Assembly: GCA_002794775.1 (NCBI GenBank)
Contig: NBAY01000011.1
Location: forward strand, 846,239 to 910,238
Direction: 5' to 3'
From: Porodaedalea pini
Taxonomy: Eukaryota; Basidiomycota; Agaricomycetes; Hymenochaetales; Hymenochaetaceae
Length of the DNA stretch: 64,000 nt
Both the position numbers and the translations under genes were made by a program. Positions 22,201 to 31,070 of this stretch are shown here, one piece after another. Under the pieces are notes generated by a model that did not search any database, had not been told where the DNA came from, and was given only the letters and a program-made list of their open reading frames with translations. Within the stretch, counting starts at the first letter, position 1. Every line of letters begins with the position of its first letter.

Positions 22201-22702
22201 CCCTCCTCATCTGCTCCACCACCTTCTTCACCTTGCCTAGGTCCTCCACCGGCTCTCTCTCTATCGCACATTCTTCTGGACAGCGGGTGAATTCGATCAA
22301 ACCCGTTTTCCAGTCGACTTCCGGATTGTGACGTCGAAGCCAGTCGTATCCTAGGAAGATGTTTGACGACGCTAGGGACGTTACCGTGAGGACGATCCTC
22401 TCTTGGTGACGGCTGATCATGAGCTCGATGTCAACGTACTCCTCGATCAATCCGGCCTCATTGTGCGTGCCATCGGTGTTGAGCACCGCGAGGGGTCGAA
22501 TGTAGCGTTTCGTTTCCAACCCGTACCTCTCGACGAACCTGACGTCGATGCAGGATCCCGTGCATCCCGAATCCACAAGGGCATGTGCATCTACCTCTCT
22601 CGCCTCACCCGCTATTTCATGCTCAACGGTCAGGAGAAGGTCCAGCTGGCGTCCGCCAGTTCCTCTCATGAACAGTTGCTCGTACTCTTCATCTTTGTTC
22701 AC
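19208..22702 (-). CDS. pol: Chromovirus A Pol (PR-RT-RH-IN-chromodomain)
   Basis: The listed frame is 1164 aa, but the open frame continues upstream to the gag overlap without an ATG. Expression by -1 frameshifting is therefore inferred. Order: aspartic protease (ALVDSGCTG), reverse transcriptase (YLDDILIL), RNase H, zinc-binding integrase (GHPGASKTVELV, CDRCQRTK) with its DDE core (DLIGELPDSKGHNA, HDRGTQFDA, TDGQTERVNQE), and a C-terminal chromodomain (LQYLVKWVGYNEPTW). No internal stops were seen. Confidence 0.92.
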   Translation of the reverse strand: MNKDEEYEQLFMRGTGGRQLDLLLTVEHEIAGEAREVDAHALVDSGCTGSCIDVRFVERYGLETKRYIRPLAVLNTDGTHNEAGLIEEYVDIELMISRHQERIVLTVTSLASSNIFLGYDWLRRHNPEVDWKTGLIEFTRCPEECAIEREPVEDLGKVKKVVEQMRRVSEMRMDKASWPAYLNDYADVFSEKGFEKLLEHRPWDHVIDLKPDFKPSDCKIYPLTPTEQQSLKDFLDENLKPGRIRRSISPMASPFFFIKKADKSLRPIQDYRKLNDGTIKNKYPLPLIDELVDKVKKAKYITKLDLRWGYYNIRICEGDEWKAAFRTNMGLFEPTVMFFGLCNAPATFQAFVNHIFKDLIYANLIIVYLDDILILSETIEEHIDTSRRVLQILRENGLYLKPEKCEFDAKVVKYLGHIIGNGEIRADPAKTEAIANWPVPRNLKELQQFLGMGNWLRRFIKDYSKVVRPLTLLTGKKDWVWETEQQEVFEELRQRLCSPPVLAIANDEGPFCVEADSSNFALGGVLLQKQEGKWRVIAYRSEALEPAERNYEIYDKEMLAIVSALKEWRQYLLGARHKIEIWSDHANLTYFRSAQKLSYRQARWRTELEEFDFHLEHKSGKTMGKADLLSRMAGYDQGKDDNNGVVFIKDKWLNRGVVRTSRDEVMERVGEVQRAQDESERPTGLVEVAELWRMKGKVYVPSTIKEAVLRECHDSVLAGHPGASKTVELVRRDFWWASMFSDVRAYVRGCDRCQRTKALRTSRSRPLHPNTVPEGPWEIVTVDLIGELPDSKGHNAICVFVDRFSKQMHAIPMTTRLSAEGMAQLYRDHVFRLHGLPKKIIHDRGTQFDASMMKELYKLLHIEGNPSTAYHPQTDGQTERVNQELEQYLRLFVNHRQSDWKDWLPLAEFAYNNREHSATKMSPFYANTGCHPLSFDTMRTSSANMSAEEFAKHIKETHRVAKDNLVKAAEDMKRYHDRTAGASVEYKAGDKVFLDGRNISTDSPTKKLADKWYGPFDVVDKVGASAYKLKLLKRWKKVHPVFNEALLKPAVEPSFESQKQLPPPPPDIVDNEEEYELEEVLDSRLHRRKLQYLVKWVGYNEPTWQPETDFGENAKEAIAEFYLKHPGAPRKLDIPRQRLRPLFVDTEPDDRDHGWSGRPTLKGG

Positions 22703-22833
22703 ACCGGTGGGGACTTCGTAATCGGGAAAACCATCGACGTCGTTTGCATCTATGTATTGTACAGACGGTTGGTTATATTTTAGCGAATCCGGATTCGAAG
22801 TCCCTTGTTCTTCTCGGTCAGTCGCCCCGATGG

Positions 22834-23901
22834 CTACGCCTGACCACTCGCAAAACCCTGCGAGTCGACGACCTCTTCGTTATTGTCTTCTTCCTCCACA
22901 TAGTCCTCCACCGTCGACCTTCGAGTGTCCACGACTTCCTCGAATGCTGACTCCTTCATCGCGCCGAGCTCGTCAGCGATGAGGCGGCGCTCGCCCGGTG
23001 CCATCAGTTCCAACATACGCTGGATGATCAGCTTCGCCTGCGGACATTTGTCCTTAAAGTGCCCCAGTCCGCCGCAAATCCAGCATGCGCGCTTTCGTTG
23101 CGCCTCATTCATCGAGACGTCCATCGGTTGGCCGGCACCTCCGAAAGTGATGCCCGTCGCGTCACGCTTATCGGCGTGCGGGGCTGCTACCTGTCGGCGT
23201 GCAGGAGGCCCTTGTTGGGGCGTCGGACGGGGCGTGAACGGCAATGTACGACCTCGTTGGATGGCGCGAATCTGCTGTTCGCCCCGATCGATCTCGATGG
23301 CCTTCTTTTTCCATGCCTCATACGTTGTTGGCACGGGCGTCGACCTCAACACGCCGCGGACCACCTCGATGTTCATCGCACGTTGCAAGCGATCACAAAT
23401 GACGCCTTCGTCCTTCAGCTCTGCTGCCTTGATGATCACGTCGAGGTCCTGGAAGAACTGGTCGGCGGAGAGGTCCTTCTGGATCTTGTCTCGGAACTTC
23501 TTCAGCGCCTTCTCCTTCCTGTTCGGATCATCGAAGGAGGCATCCAGTCGTTCCTGGAACTTGGCCCAGTCGTCCGTAAAGCTCACGACGCCATTCGTTG
23601 TGAATTCCTGGACGTAGTTTTGTGCCCACGTCGACGCGTTGCCACCCTTGAGGTAAGAGAGGGCGACATAGATCTTGCTCGATGACGAGGGATACCTCGT
23701 GGGGTTCGCTGAGACAAAGAGTAGGACTTCGCGCTTGAAGTCGAGGTAGTCATCGCCGCCAGCGAATTCGCGTGGCCGGGCGACGTCAATCGAGGGAGCT
23801 GGAGCTTGGGCTGCAGGGGTGTTCGTTGCTGCTCGGGTGAATGCGGCAGCTACGATCGCGGTGATCTCTTGTTGCTGCCTTTGAGTGAAACCTTCAGCCA
23901 T
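22834..23901 (-). CDS. gag: Chromovirus A Gag
   Basis: 355-aa capsid/nucleocapsid protein from the ATG at 23901. It has a Gag retrotransposon domain (about residues 45-240) and one CCHC zinc knuckle (CWICGGLGHFKDKC). It ends GFASGQA. The GGGTTTT heptamer (minus strand, 22858-22852) lies shortly before the stop, where pol overlaps in the -1 frame. Confidence 0.9.
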   Translation of the reverse strand: MAEGFTQRQQQEITAIVAAAFTRAATNTPAAQAPAPSIDVARPREFAGGDDYLDFKREVLLFVSANPTRYPSSSSKIYVALSYLKGGNASTWAQNYVQEFTTNGVVSFTDDWAKFQERLDASFDDPNRKEKALKKFRDKIQKDLSADQFFQDLDVIIKAAELKDEGVICDRLQRAMNIEVVRGVLRSTPVPTTYEAWKKKAIEIDRGEQQIRAIQRGRTLPFTPRPTPQQGPPARRQVAAPHADKRDATGITFGGAGQPMDVSMNEAQRKRACWICGGLGHFKDKCPQAKLIIQRMLELMAPGERRLIADELGAMKESAFEEVVDTRRSTVEDYVEEEDNNEEVVDSQGFASGQA

Positions 23902-24688
23902 CGCTGGTACGGGCGTATGTGTCAGGCGCTCAGGGGGTGTCGGCGGTGACGAGTCTCTACGGGGTGTACGATAGCCTCCTGGTTCGCTTGGGAGGACGAC
24001 CGACGATGTCGAGACTGTCGGTGATGATGGTGCACGGGGAGGTCGAGGCGCCCAACGAGTTCGCTCGCCGGAAGACGGGTCAGTCGAGTACCAGGCGTGC
24101 CTAGTGTCGCTTCACCAGAGATTATGGGTGACGTGGTTTCTGTCGTCCGCTACGTACGATTGGCGTTCCGCGTCGTAGCGTGAAGAAGAGGGGAAAGCCC
24201 GCTGTTGTTCCTCGGTGAGATCTATCTTGACTACGTCGGGGGGGGAACAGGTAGGGGCTGGTTGTCCGGATGTATGTTACGCTGACGAAGGACAGGTTCG
24301 TCGGCGAGTTTGATGACCAAACGGAAGGAGGCGACCAAGATCACAATTGACAACGACGTCGACGACTGTACACGGTGTGTTACCCACGTCCAGGTCAGAT
24401 GGTTCCTCCACCAAAGAGAAAGACGGAGGGCCAGGGTGGGAGAGGGTTTCCCGATTAGGACGTCAGGTCCTTCAAGGTCGAGTAGGCGCCCGAATGCGGT
24501 AAGAGTCGGGGAAAGTCGGATTACTTAATACACGAACGTTCGAAAACGCCCGGGCAGGGTTGAGGGTTGTCGTTCAGGGGGTTTACACGTCAAGTCCGTC
24601 GAGGGGAGCGCTCCTCTAGACCGAGTGAAGGCGAGTCGGCAGCGACAACGTATGCTGGGGATGAGCCTGGGTGGCGGTTCTGCTTTTA
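23902..24688 (-). other. Chromovirus A leader with PBS and AUG-less gag extension
   Basis: Roughly 790 nt between the 5' LTR and the gag ATG. The first 12 bases hold the putative self-primer site. The distal half, read in the gag frame, matches the open extension seen in B, but here a TGA (near 24112-24114) replaces the first TGG of the TGG-TGG pair seen in B. Confidence 0.6.
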
Positions 24689-25101
24689 TGTTAGGCGGGA
24701 GTCCGGGAGACGACTCGGACCGGGCAGGCCTCGGCTGACTGTTCTCTGGGACGTGCTATACTCGAGCGTAGACTCGGGACACGCTTACTCAGGCTAGGTC
24801 GTCGCGGAGGTAAGAGGATTAATACAAGTCTGAACTAATACAAGGGGGACGAGTCTCACCTAGGTCGTCACGGAGGTAAGAGGAAAAGCAGAACAAGGAG
24901 TTCATGCGATTCCTGAGACCTTATATAGCAACGACCGTGAGACTATGTTACCTAACATTACATAACAAGTGGGAATGGAACGAATGAAGGCAGTGTGGGA
25001 ATGATTGTGTAAGATGGGTAAATATAATGAAAAGGACGGATATAATAAAGGAAATGGTAAAAGGGAAAATAAAGGAAAAGGTGAAAGTTCAGGTTCTAAC
25101 A
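24689..25101 (-). repeat. Chromovirus A 5' LTR
   Basis: 413 bp, the upstream LTR in the element's sense (minus). It contains a TATATAAG promoter element and, about 33 nt downstream, the GTTCTGCTTTT segment that matches the primer-binding site. The PBS (minus strand, plus coordinates 24677-24687) starts one base beyond the LTR. Confidence 0.92.
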
Positions 25102-25106
25102 TAAAG

Positions 25107-27054
25107 TAGGAGAAAGGTGATGATGAAAAATAACACCAAGCCATGTAATATGTGAGCGAGGCCGAATGTGGATAGAAGGGGACAATGTAAGGGATGGTTG
25201 GCATTCGGGTTGAGTAATGAATGACAAAAGTTGATTTGGTACATTGGGGGTGAAATGAATAAGTTCAATGGAATCAGGGTCTATAGAGAGCCCTAATTGT
25301 TGAAGTTGAAGAGAAAGAAAGCGAAATTGGTTTTTAAGGCGAATAAGATTAGTGCACATACTCAGAGAGCGTGCTGTGAGAAGATGATCGTCCATATAGG
25401 CAAAAAGAGGACATTTGGGAGGGAATTGATGTTGATAGGCCTCAATGGCTGGGGCTGCCACAAAAATAGAAATAAGGGGAGAAAGAGGTGAACCTTGAGG
25501 AACACTGTGGTTCGGTTTGATGAAAATTTCAGAAGAAAAAGAATTGGAGTGAAGGGAAATAGGCTGATCGCAAATCCAATGCGACAGGCAGTGAATAATG
25601 TTGGGGGGAACTCGGGAGCGAGTTAAGCGATCGATGAGAAGGGGATGAGAAATGTTATCAAAAAACCCCTGAATGTCAATAGTAAGGGCAGAAGTAAGGA
25701 GTCAACATTTGCGGGGCTCTGTTGGGCCCAAGCCAGGTCTATCCGTGAGAGGGGAAATAATAAAAGGAGCAAAATTATTAAAATGTAAAAGGTTGTAACA
25801 CACGGTGAGGGGGGACAAAGCCTTCCAGCAACCATGCTGAGATGAAGGAATAAGAGAGTGTTGTTCGAAAAAGGGTTGAAGGTAATTAAATAGAATGTGT
25901 TCAAAAAGTTTGCCCATTGTATTGACAAGAGTAATAGGGTGAAAAGAACGAGGGAGAGAGAAACCGGTTTGTTTGGGTTTTGGAATGAATGTAACGATGG
26001 ACTGTTTAAACAAAGATGAGAAGAAGCCAAAGGAAAGGCAAAGGAAAAACAATTGAATGAAGAATGCAGTTTCAAATTGAATGAAAAGTTTAAGGTGCAG
26101 ATAGGAAAGTGAATTAACACCTGGAGAAGAATTGTCATCCGTGCCACTGAGGGCTCAGAGGAGTTCATCTATCAAAATCAGTTCAATATCCAAATGGGGA
26201 GGGAGCATATAGTTATCGTGATATCCTGCCGGGAGAGGGGGGAAATAAGTCACGTGAAAAAGCTCAGATTTTTCATCTTCATGCAGAGTATATCGCCCAT
26301 CAGGGAGTTTGAGGGCACTGATAGGATGTCGGCAATGCACCATGCCAAGAAATTGGCAATACCAGATTGTACAATAGTTGGCATTGTGTAGCAAAGCTCC
26401 AAAATACGCTGACTTAGTGCAAGTGAGACTCATACAAAGGTTGTGTTGATTTCAGGGGGATGGATTGGCGTGCACGGCTCGATAGTCATGTTGGCACTGC
26501 TCAGACCACCAGGAGTATGGGCCAAAATAGGAACAAGGTTTACATTTCTGCAGGAAACGAGCAGTGAAAAGAGAGAATGAATTATGAAAATCTGTGAGCT
26601 TGTGCTCTAGCAGGTCAGGGCTGCTAACTCCTGAGAGAGAATAAGTGATTGAGAAATAGAAGGGGAAATGTCTGAAGAACATAGGACCAGGTCCAAAGTG
26701 GATGAGCCATGCGCATGAAAATAAGTTGGAGTATCAGGGGGGTTGCATATGATTAAAGAGCTGGAATCAATCCAGTTTAAAAAGGGAACTGAAGTGGGAA
26801 AAAAATTGTGGTTTGAATGCAATGACCACTGATCAGCATGGCAATTGAAATCACTAACAAAAATATGGGAATTGTGTGAAGAAATCTGAGGGAAAGGGTT
26901 TTCAAATGAGTGCATAGAAGGGGGATTATAAACATTCCAGATATATAGAGGGGGGAAGGAGGTGCCACGATTAATAGAAATGACCACCTGAATCTGCATG
27001 CACAAAAGATGGGGAAGGGCTTGACAAAGGTGGGAAATGCATGGGTGAATGAAG
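25107..27054 (-). pseudogene. LINE 1 ORF2, endonuclease C-terminal half and reverse transcriptase
   Basis: On the minus strand the endonuclease continues (VSDFNCHADQW, near 26845-26800). A linker follows, then reverse transcriptase blocks in several frames (VTFIPKPKQ near 25990; FAYMDDHLL near 25400, with both catalytic Asp kept). Frameshifts and stops interrupt it. The segment is bounded on the right by the solo LTR (27060) and on the left by chromovirus A (25101). Confidence 0.75.
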
Positions 27055-27059
27055 ATTGC

Positions 27060-28433
27060 TGTTAGGCGGTGTAGAGCCGTGACGATCATCCCATCACCGC
27101 CAATCGATTCAGAAGCGTTCGAGAACCGATTCTGACGCGTACTAATCAGTACCGGACGGAACCTGATCAGTCCGGTTTCGAATCAGAACCTCACGATCGC
27201 GTCAGCAACACGTTATGAGATCTCCGAAGGCAGACCGGAATGTACCAGAGATCTTAACTGGATGATCAGGGATGCGGTCACATGGAGCATACAGCCAAGA
27301 TGCATACCGGACTGCTGTCCGATGATGGGAGCCACATACCGATTGGACGATCTGAGTACTGGTGGAGCTCCGGTATGGTCGGACGCAATGTGGACGTTTT
27401 TCCTCCTTATGATTTATGTTTTCCCTATGTTCTTCTGATTTCTATGTTTTCTAAGCGCGCCTCTATGACCTATGACTGTTCCTTTCGACTCCTCTATGTT
27501 TCAACTGATATGCACATTATGCCTGTATGGAAATTATTAACTGTAGATAGATCTTTGGACTTAGTACAAATAGGCATCCCATGTCGTAGGTAGAGAGGAA
27601 GTTAGTTCTACCACAGAGTGTCCCTCAGACAGGGTACTTGAGTGCGATTCGCCTTAGTTCTCGTAAACTTCATAGTTGTCCCATCTTAGTCTTTGTCTCT
27701 TGTGTCTCGAAACCATCTCTCATCTCTTGCTCTTTACTTCGAACCTTGACGTCACAGTATTCACATCGTACCGGTGTCGGATATCTGCGCATTCCGCCTC
27801 CGTACCAGTCCAGTGTATACTTGACCGGAGTTTCCGACCTAAGTTTTGATATTGACACGTACCAGCGTGTACCGAGCCATACCAACATGTACTGGTATGT
27901 CAATTGATCATACTGCAGTCAACCCCTAACTTCCCAGAATGCGCGATCACATCCCCAAAAGGACCGCTGATCCCAGACACCCCTAAGTCCAGATCTACAG
28001 TGGGAGTCTGGGAGACGACTCGGACTGGGCAGGCCTCGGCTGACTGTCATCTGGGACATGCTATACTCGAGCGGGGACTTGGGACATGCTGTACTCAGGC
28101 TAGGTCATCACAGAGGTAAGAGGATTAATACAATGTACTCTACTACAGGAGGGGGATGCAGTCTCACTTAGGTCGTCACGGAGGTAAGAGGAAAAGCAGA
28201 ACAGGTGTTCAGATGCGATTCCTCTTCCTTATATACAGTGATCACCTCATGAGAACCGGTTGCCTCATTGTCTAAGATTACATAAAGGGAGCGGAATGGA
28301 ACGAATGAAGGTCATGTGAAAGGAGTGTGGGAAATGATTGAAAAGATGATTAATTATAATGAAAAGGGCAGTTTAAGAGAAAAGAATTGGTAAAAGGAAA
28401 ATAAAAGAGAGGATGAGAGTTCGAGTTCTAACA
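27060..28433 (-). repeat. Solo LTR of the chromovirus C subtype, holding element D1
   Basis: Begins TGTTAG and ends CTAACA on the plus strand, so it lies in minus orientation. Left flank ATTGC (27055-27059) and right flank ATTGT (28434-28438) are its target-site duplication. The LTR is closest to that of chromovirus C, sharing for example the CACTGTATATAAG promoter region and the TCTGAACACCTGTTCTGC stretch. Without the D1 insertion it is about 440 bp. No internal region is present, so it is a solo LTR left by recombination. Confidence 0.85.
27070..27999 (+). mobile_element. Element D, copy 1 (930 bp, TG..CA ends, 4-bp TSD)
   Basis: Inserted in the solo LTR, flanked by GCGG (27066-27069) and GTGG (28000-28003). 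Ends are TGTAGAGCCGTGAC and ...GATCTACA, giving a weak terminal inverted repeat (TGTAGA). A second 930-bp copy lies inverted at 55891-56820. A small frame (27282-27593) is shared in part with copy 2 but matches no family I know. TG..CA ends and the short TSD fit a solo LTR of another family; a non-autonomous DNA element is the alternative. Confidence 0.65.
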
Positions 28434-28866
28434 ATTGTGCATCAAGGAAGGTTAGAAGAAAAGGAAGGTGGAAGAAAAATGACAAAGGGATCGGTGTTTG
28501 TAGTTACGTAGCCATGGTCACCTTTGGGATTGGATTTGGAAGGAATAATAGTAGAAATGACTGGAATTTCCTGCAGACAAATAACATCTGGACAGGCTGA
28601 GCCACGTTGATATAATTGGCAGAATAAAATGTCTGTGGTGGGTTGAGAATTGTGAACGTTAAAGGATAAAAAGGATAACTTGTCTGTCATGATTAGTAAG
28701 GAGATCAATAGTTTCATCGAGCAGGACAGTCTGTGGACCGTGCACTGTGGTTGCCCTGGCAGTTAATGCAATGCGTGAAATGGTCGCACTGCAGGTTGTT
28801 AGTAGTGGTACAAGGGGCACATTTAGCAATGTGCACAGTGGTACAATGTGGTTCAGAACAGATTGC
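28434..28866 (-). pseudogene. LINE 1 ORF1 end and ORF2 start (knuckles, endonuclease N terminus)
   Basis: This segment lies between the solo LTR and chromovirus B. On the minus strand it carries the last CCHC-type knuckles of ORF1 (CINCQGNHSARSTDC). The ATG of ORF2 is at 28690, followed by the N-terminal half of an apurinic-like endonuclease (LSFNVHNS, CLQEIP). The frame ends where the solo LTR inserted. Confidence 0.75.
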
Positions 28867-29281
28867 TGTTAGAACCTGAACTTTCACCTTTTTTCCTTTA
28901 TTTTCCCTTTTACCATTTCCTTTATTATATTCGTCCTTTTCATTATATTTACCCATCTTACACAATCATTCTAACACTACCTTCATTCGTTCCATTCCCA
29001 CTCGTTATGTAATGTTAGGTAATATAGTCTCACGGTCGTCGCTATATAAGGTCTCAGGAATCGCATGAACTCCTTGTTCTGCTTTTCCTCTTACCTCCGC
29101 GACGACCTAGGTGAGACTCGTCCCCCTTGTATTAGTTTAGACTTGTATTAATCCTCTTACCTCCGCGACGACCTAGCCTGAGTAAGCGTGTCCCGAGTCT
29201 ACGCTCGAGTATAGCACGTCCCAGACGACAGTCAGCCGAGGCCTGCCCAGTTCGAGTCGTCTCCCGGACTCCCGCCTAACA
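28867..29281 (+). repeat. Chromovirus B 5' LTR
   Basis: 415 bp, TGTTAG..CTAACA. TATATAAG at 29043-29050 is a plausible core promoter. GTTCTGCTTTT at 29076-29086 is complementary to the PBS. A direct repeat of about 24 bp (starting CCTCTTACCTCCGCGACGAC) occurs twice, near 29087 and 29151. Confidence 0.95.
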
Positions 29282-29282
29282 T

Positions 29283-29293
29283 AAAAGCAGAAC
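29283..29293 (+). promoter_or_regulatory. Chromovirus B primer-binding site (self-priming type)
   Basis: AAAAGCAGAAC lies one base after the 5' LTR. It does not start with TGG as tRNA-primed sites usually do. It is exactly complementary to GTTCTGCTTTT at 29076-29086 in the LTR, the expected region of the RNA 5' end. This resembles the Tf1 self-priming arrangement of fission yeast. Confidence 0.65.
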
Positions 29294-29990
29294 CTCACCC
29301 AGGCTCATCCCCAGCGTACGTCGTCGCTGTCGACTCGCCTTCACTCAGTCTAGAGGAGCGCTCCCCTCGACGGACTCGACGTGTAAACCCCCTAAACGAC
29401 AACCCTTAACCCTGCCCGGACGTTTCCGAACGTTCGTGTATTACATAAACCTACACCCGACCTTTTCCGACCCTGGCTCTCCGCCTCTCCATCTGGTGGA
29501 GGAACCATCTGACCTGGACGTGGGTAACACACCGTGTACAGTCGTCGACGTCGTTGTCGATTGTGATCTCGGCCGCCTCCTTCCGTTTGGTCATCAACTT
29601 CGCTGACGAACCCGCTCAACGTTGGCGTAACCCCGGATCGAACACGCAACCGATCCCTGTCCCACCGCCAACGTCAAGATAGATCTCACCGACGAACAGC
29701 GACGGGCCCTTCCTGCCTCAGCCCGTTGGGATCCAGATCGACCAGGCTACGTCGCGACCAATAACAGCGGCGTCACTCACGACATCTGGTGGAGTGAAAT
29801 CCGGCACGGCTGGTATTCGTCAGACGAACGAGGAAGGAGAGCAAGGTGGCCCCCAGCCGCTCCGTCGTCACCTGCACCGTCAACGTCTACGGTCAACCTA
29901 CCACCGACCCCAGGTCCTTACCGCGAAACCAACAGAGACCCCTCGCCGCCAACTCCTCCAGAACCTTCGACACCCGCACCCGAACCTACG
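29294..29990 (+). other. Chromovirus B leader with open AUG-less gag extension
   Basis: About 700 nt upstream of the gag ATG. From about 29623 to 29990 the gag frame is open for over 110 codons. It reads like protein (LTDEQRRALPASARW, DIWWSEIRHGWYSSDE, then a Pro/Ser/Thr-rich part) but has no ATG. A similar reading occurs in chromoviruses A and C. Confidence 0.55.
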
Positions 29991-31070
29991 ATGTCAACAG
30001 AAGGTTTCAGCCCACAGCAAATGGCGCAGATCGCGGCCATCGTTGCGAATGCCTTCGCCCATCAGGCGAACAACGCCCCAGCACCGGTCGCGGCCGCTAA
30101 CCCCCCGACCCTCAACATAGATGTCGCCCGACCACGTGAATTCACTGGTGGCGATGACTACCTCGACTTCAGACGTGAAGTCCTTCTTTTTGTATCCGCG
30201 AACCCGAACCGATACCCTACGTCGGAGAGTAAAATCTATGTAGCTCTCTCCTACCTGAAGGGTGGTAATGCGGCGACGTGGGCGCAGAACTACGTCGAGG
30301 AGTCGACAACGTCGGGAATCGTCACCTTCACCGACAGCTGGGAGAGATTCCAGGAACGACTCGACGCCTCGTTCGACGACCCGAATCGCAAAGAGGCCGC
30401 GCTGAAGGAATTCCGGGAGAAGGTTCAGAAGGACCTCACCGCCGACAAGTTTTTCCAGCAGCTCGACGTCATCATCAAGCGTGCGGAACTGAAGGACGAC
30501 GGTATTATCTGTGATCGTCTCAAACGTGCGATGAACATCGAAGTAGTGCGAGGAGTCCTGAGATCGACGCCGGTCCCGACAAAATACGAGGACTGGAAAA
30601 ACAAGGCTATCGAGATCGATCGCGGCGAACAACAGATCCGCGCAATCCAAAGAGGCCGCCCATTTATACCCCAGCCTCGCCCGCAACAACAAGGACCCCC
30701 GGCTCGCCGTCAGGTAGCGGCCCCTCACGTCGACAGACGCGACGCGACCGGCGTCACTTTCGGAGGCGCGGGACAACCGATGGACGTCTCCATGAACGAG
30801 GCGCAACGACGACGCGCGTGCTGGATCTGCGGCGGGCTAGGCCATTTCAAGGACAAGTGCCCGCAGGGGAAGCCGATCATCCAGCGCATGCTGGAACTAA
30901 TGGCACCAGGCGAACGCCGTATCCTAGCGGACGAGCTCGGCGCGATGAAGGAATCGGCCTTCGAGGAAGTCGTAGACACTCGGAGATCGACGGTGGAGGA
31001 CTATGTGGAGGAAGGAGAGAATGACGAAGAGGTCGTCGACTCGCAGGGTTTTGCGAGTGGTCAGGCGTAG
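29991..31070 (+). CDS. gag: Chromovirus B Gag
   Basis: 359 aa from the ATG at 29991. It has an Ala/Pro-rich N terminus, a Ty3-type capsid domain (about residues 45-245: DYLDFRREVLLF to AIEIDRGEQQIRA), a basic linker, the knuckle CWICGGLGHFKDKC and an acidic tail ending GFASGQA. It forms the virus-like particle and binds the RNA. The true N terminus may lie upstream. Confidence 0.93.
   Translation: MSTEGFSPQQMAQIAAIVANAFAHQANNAPAPVAAANPPTLNIDVARPREFTGGDDYLDFRREVLLFVSANPNRYPTSESKIYVALSYLKGGNAATWAQNYVEESTTSGIVTFTDSWERFQERLDASFDDPNRKEAALKEFREKVQKDLTADKFFQQLDVIIKRAELKDDGIICDRLKRAMNIEVVRGVLRSTPVPTKYEDWKNKAIEIDRGEQQIRAIQRGRPFIPQPRPQQQGPPARRQVAAPHVDRRDATGVTFGGAGQPMDVSMNEAQRRRACWICGGLGHFKDKCPQGKPIIQRMLELMAPGERRILADELGAMKESAFEEVVDTRRSTVEDYVEEGENDEEVVDSQGFASGQA
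31046..31052 (+). promoter_or_regulatory. Putative -1 ribosomal frameshift site GGGTTTT
   Basis: In the gag frame the bases read G-GGT-TTT, which fits the X-XXY-YYZ rule. It lies in the 46-nt window (31025-31070) where the pol frame is open over the end of gag. A -1 slip continues directly into protease. The same heptamer is kept in A (22858-22852, minus) and in decayed C (57742-57748). Confidence 0.6.

Larger units (their letters stand above)
18795..25101 (-). mobile_element. Ty3/Gypsy chromovirus A, full length, TSD TAAAG
   Basis: 6307-bp LTR retrotransposon in the minus orientation inside LINE 1. Both 413-bp LTRs begin TGTTAG and end CTAACA. TAAAG flanks it on each side (18790-18794, 25102-25106). 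I count four transitions between its two LTRs, about 1%, so it is fairly young. gag and pol are open, but the AUG-less extension upstream of gag has a TGA at the TGG position seen in B and C. Confidence 0.95.

Noticed and set aside
18795..25101. Chromoviruses A and B as a segmental inverted duplication of the host
   Set aside because: Each has its own target-site duplication and its own LTR pair, so they are independent insertions.
25623..26168. Minus-strand 181-aa hydrophobic frame
   Set aside because: The reverse transcriptase match lies in another frame of the same strand; this one is a shadow made Leu/Phe-rich by the pyrimidine-rich LINE sequence.
29994..30806. 270-aa frame antisense to chromovirus B gag
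   Set aside because: Mirror of the GC-rich gag codons. Similar antisense frames occur opposite every gag and pol here.
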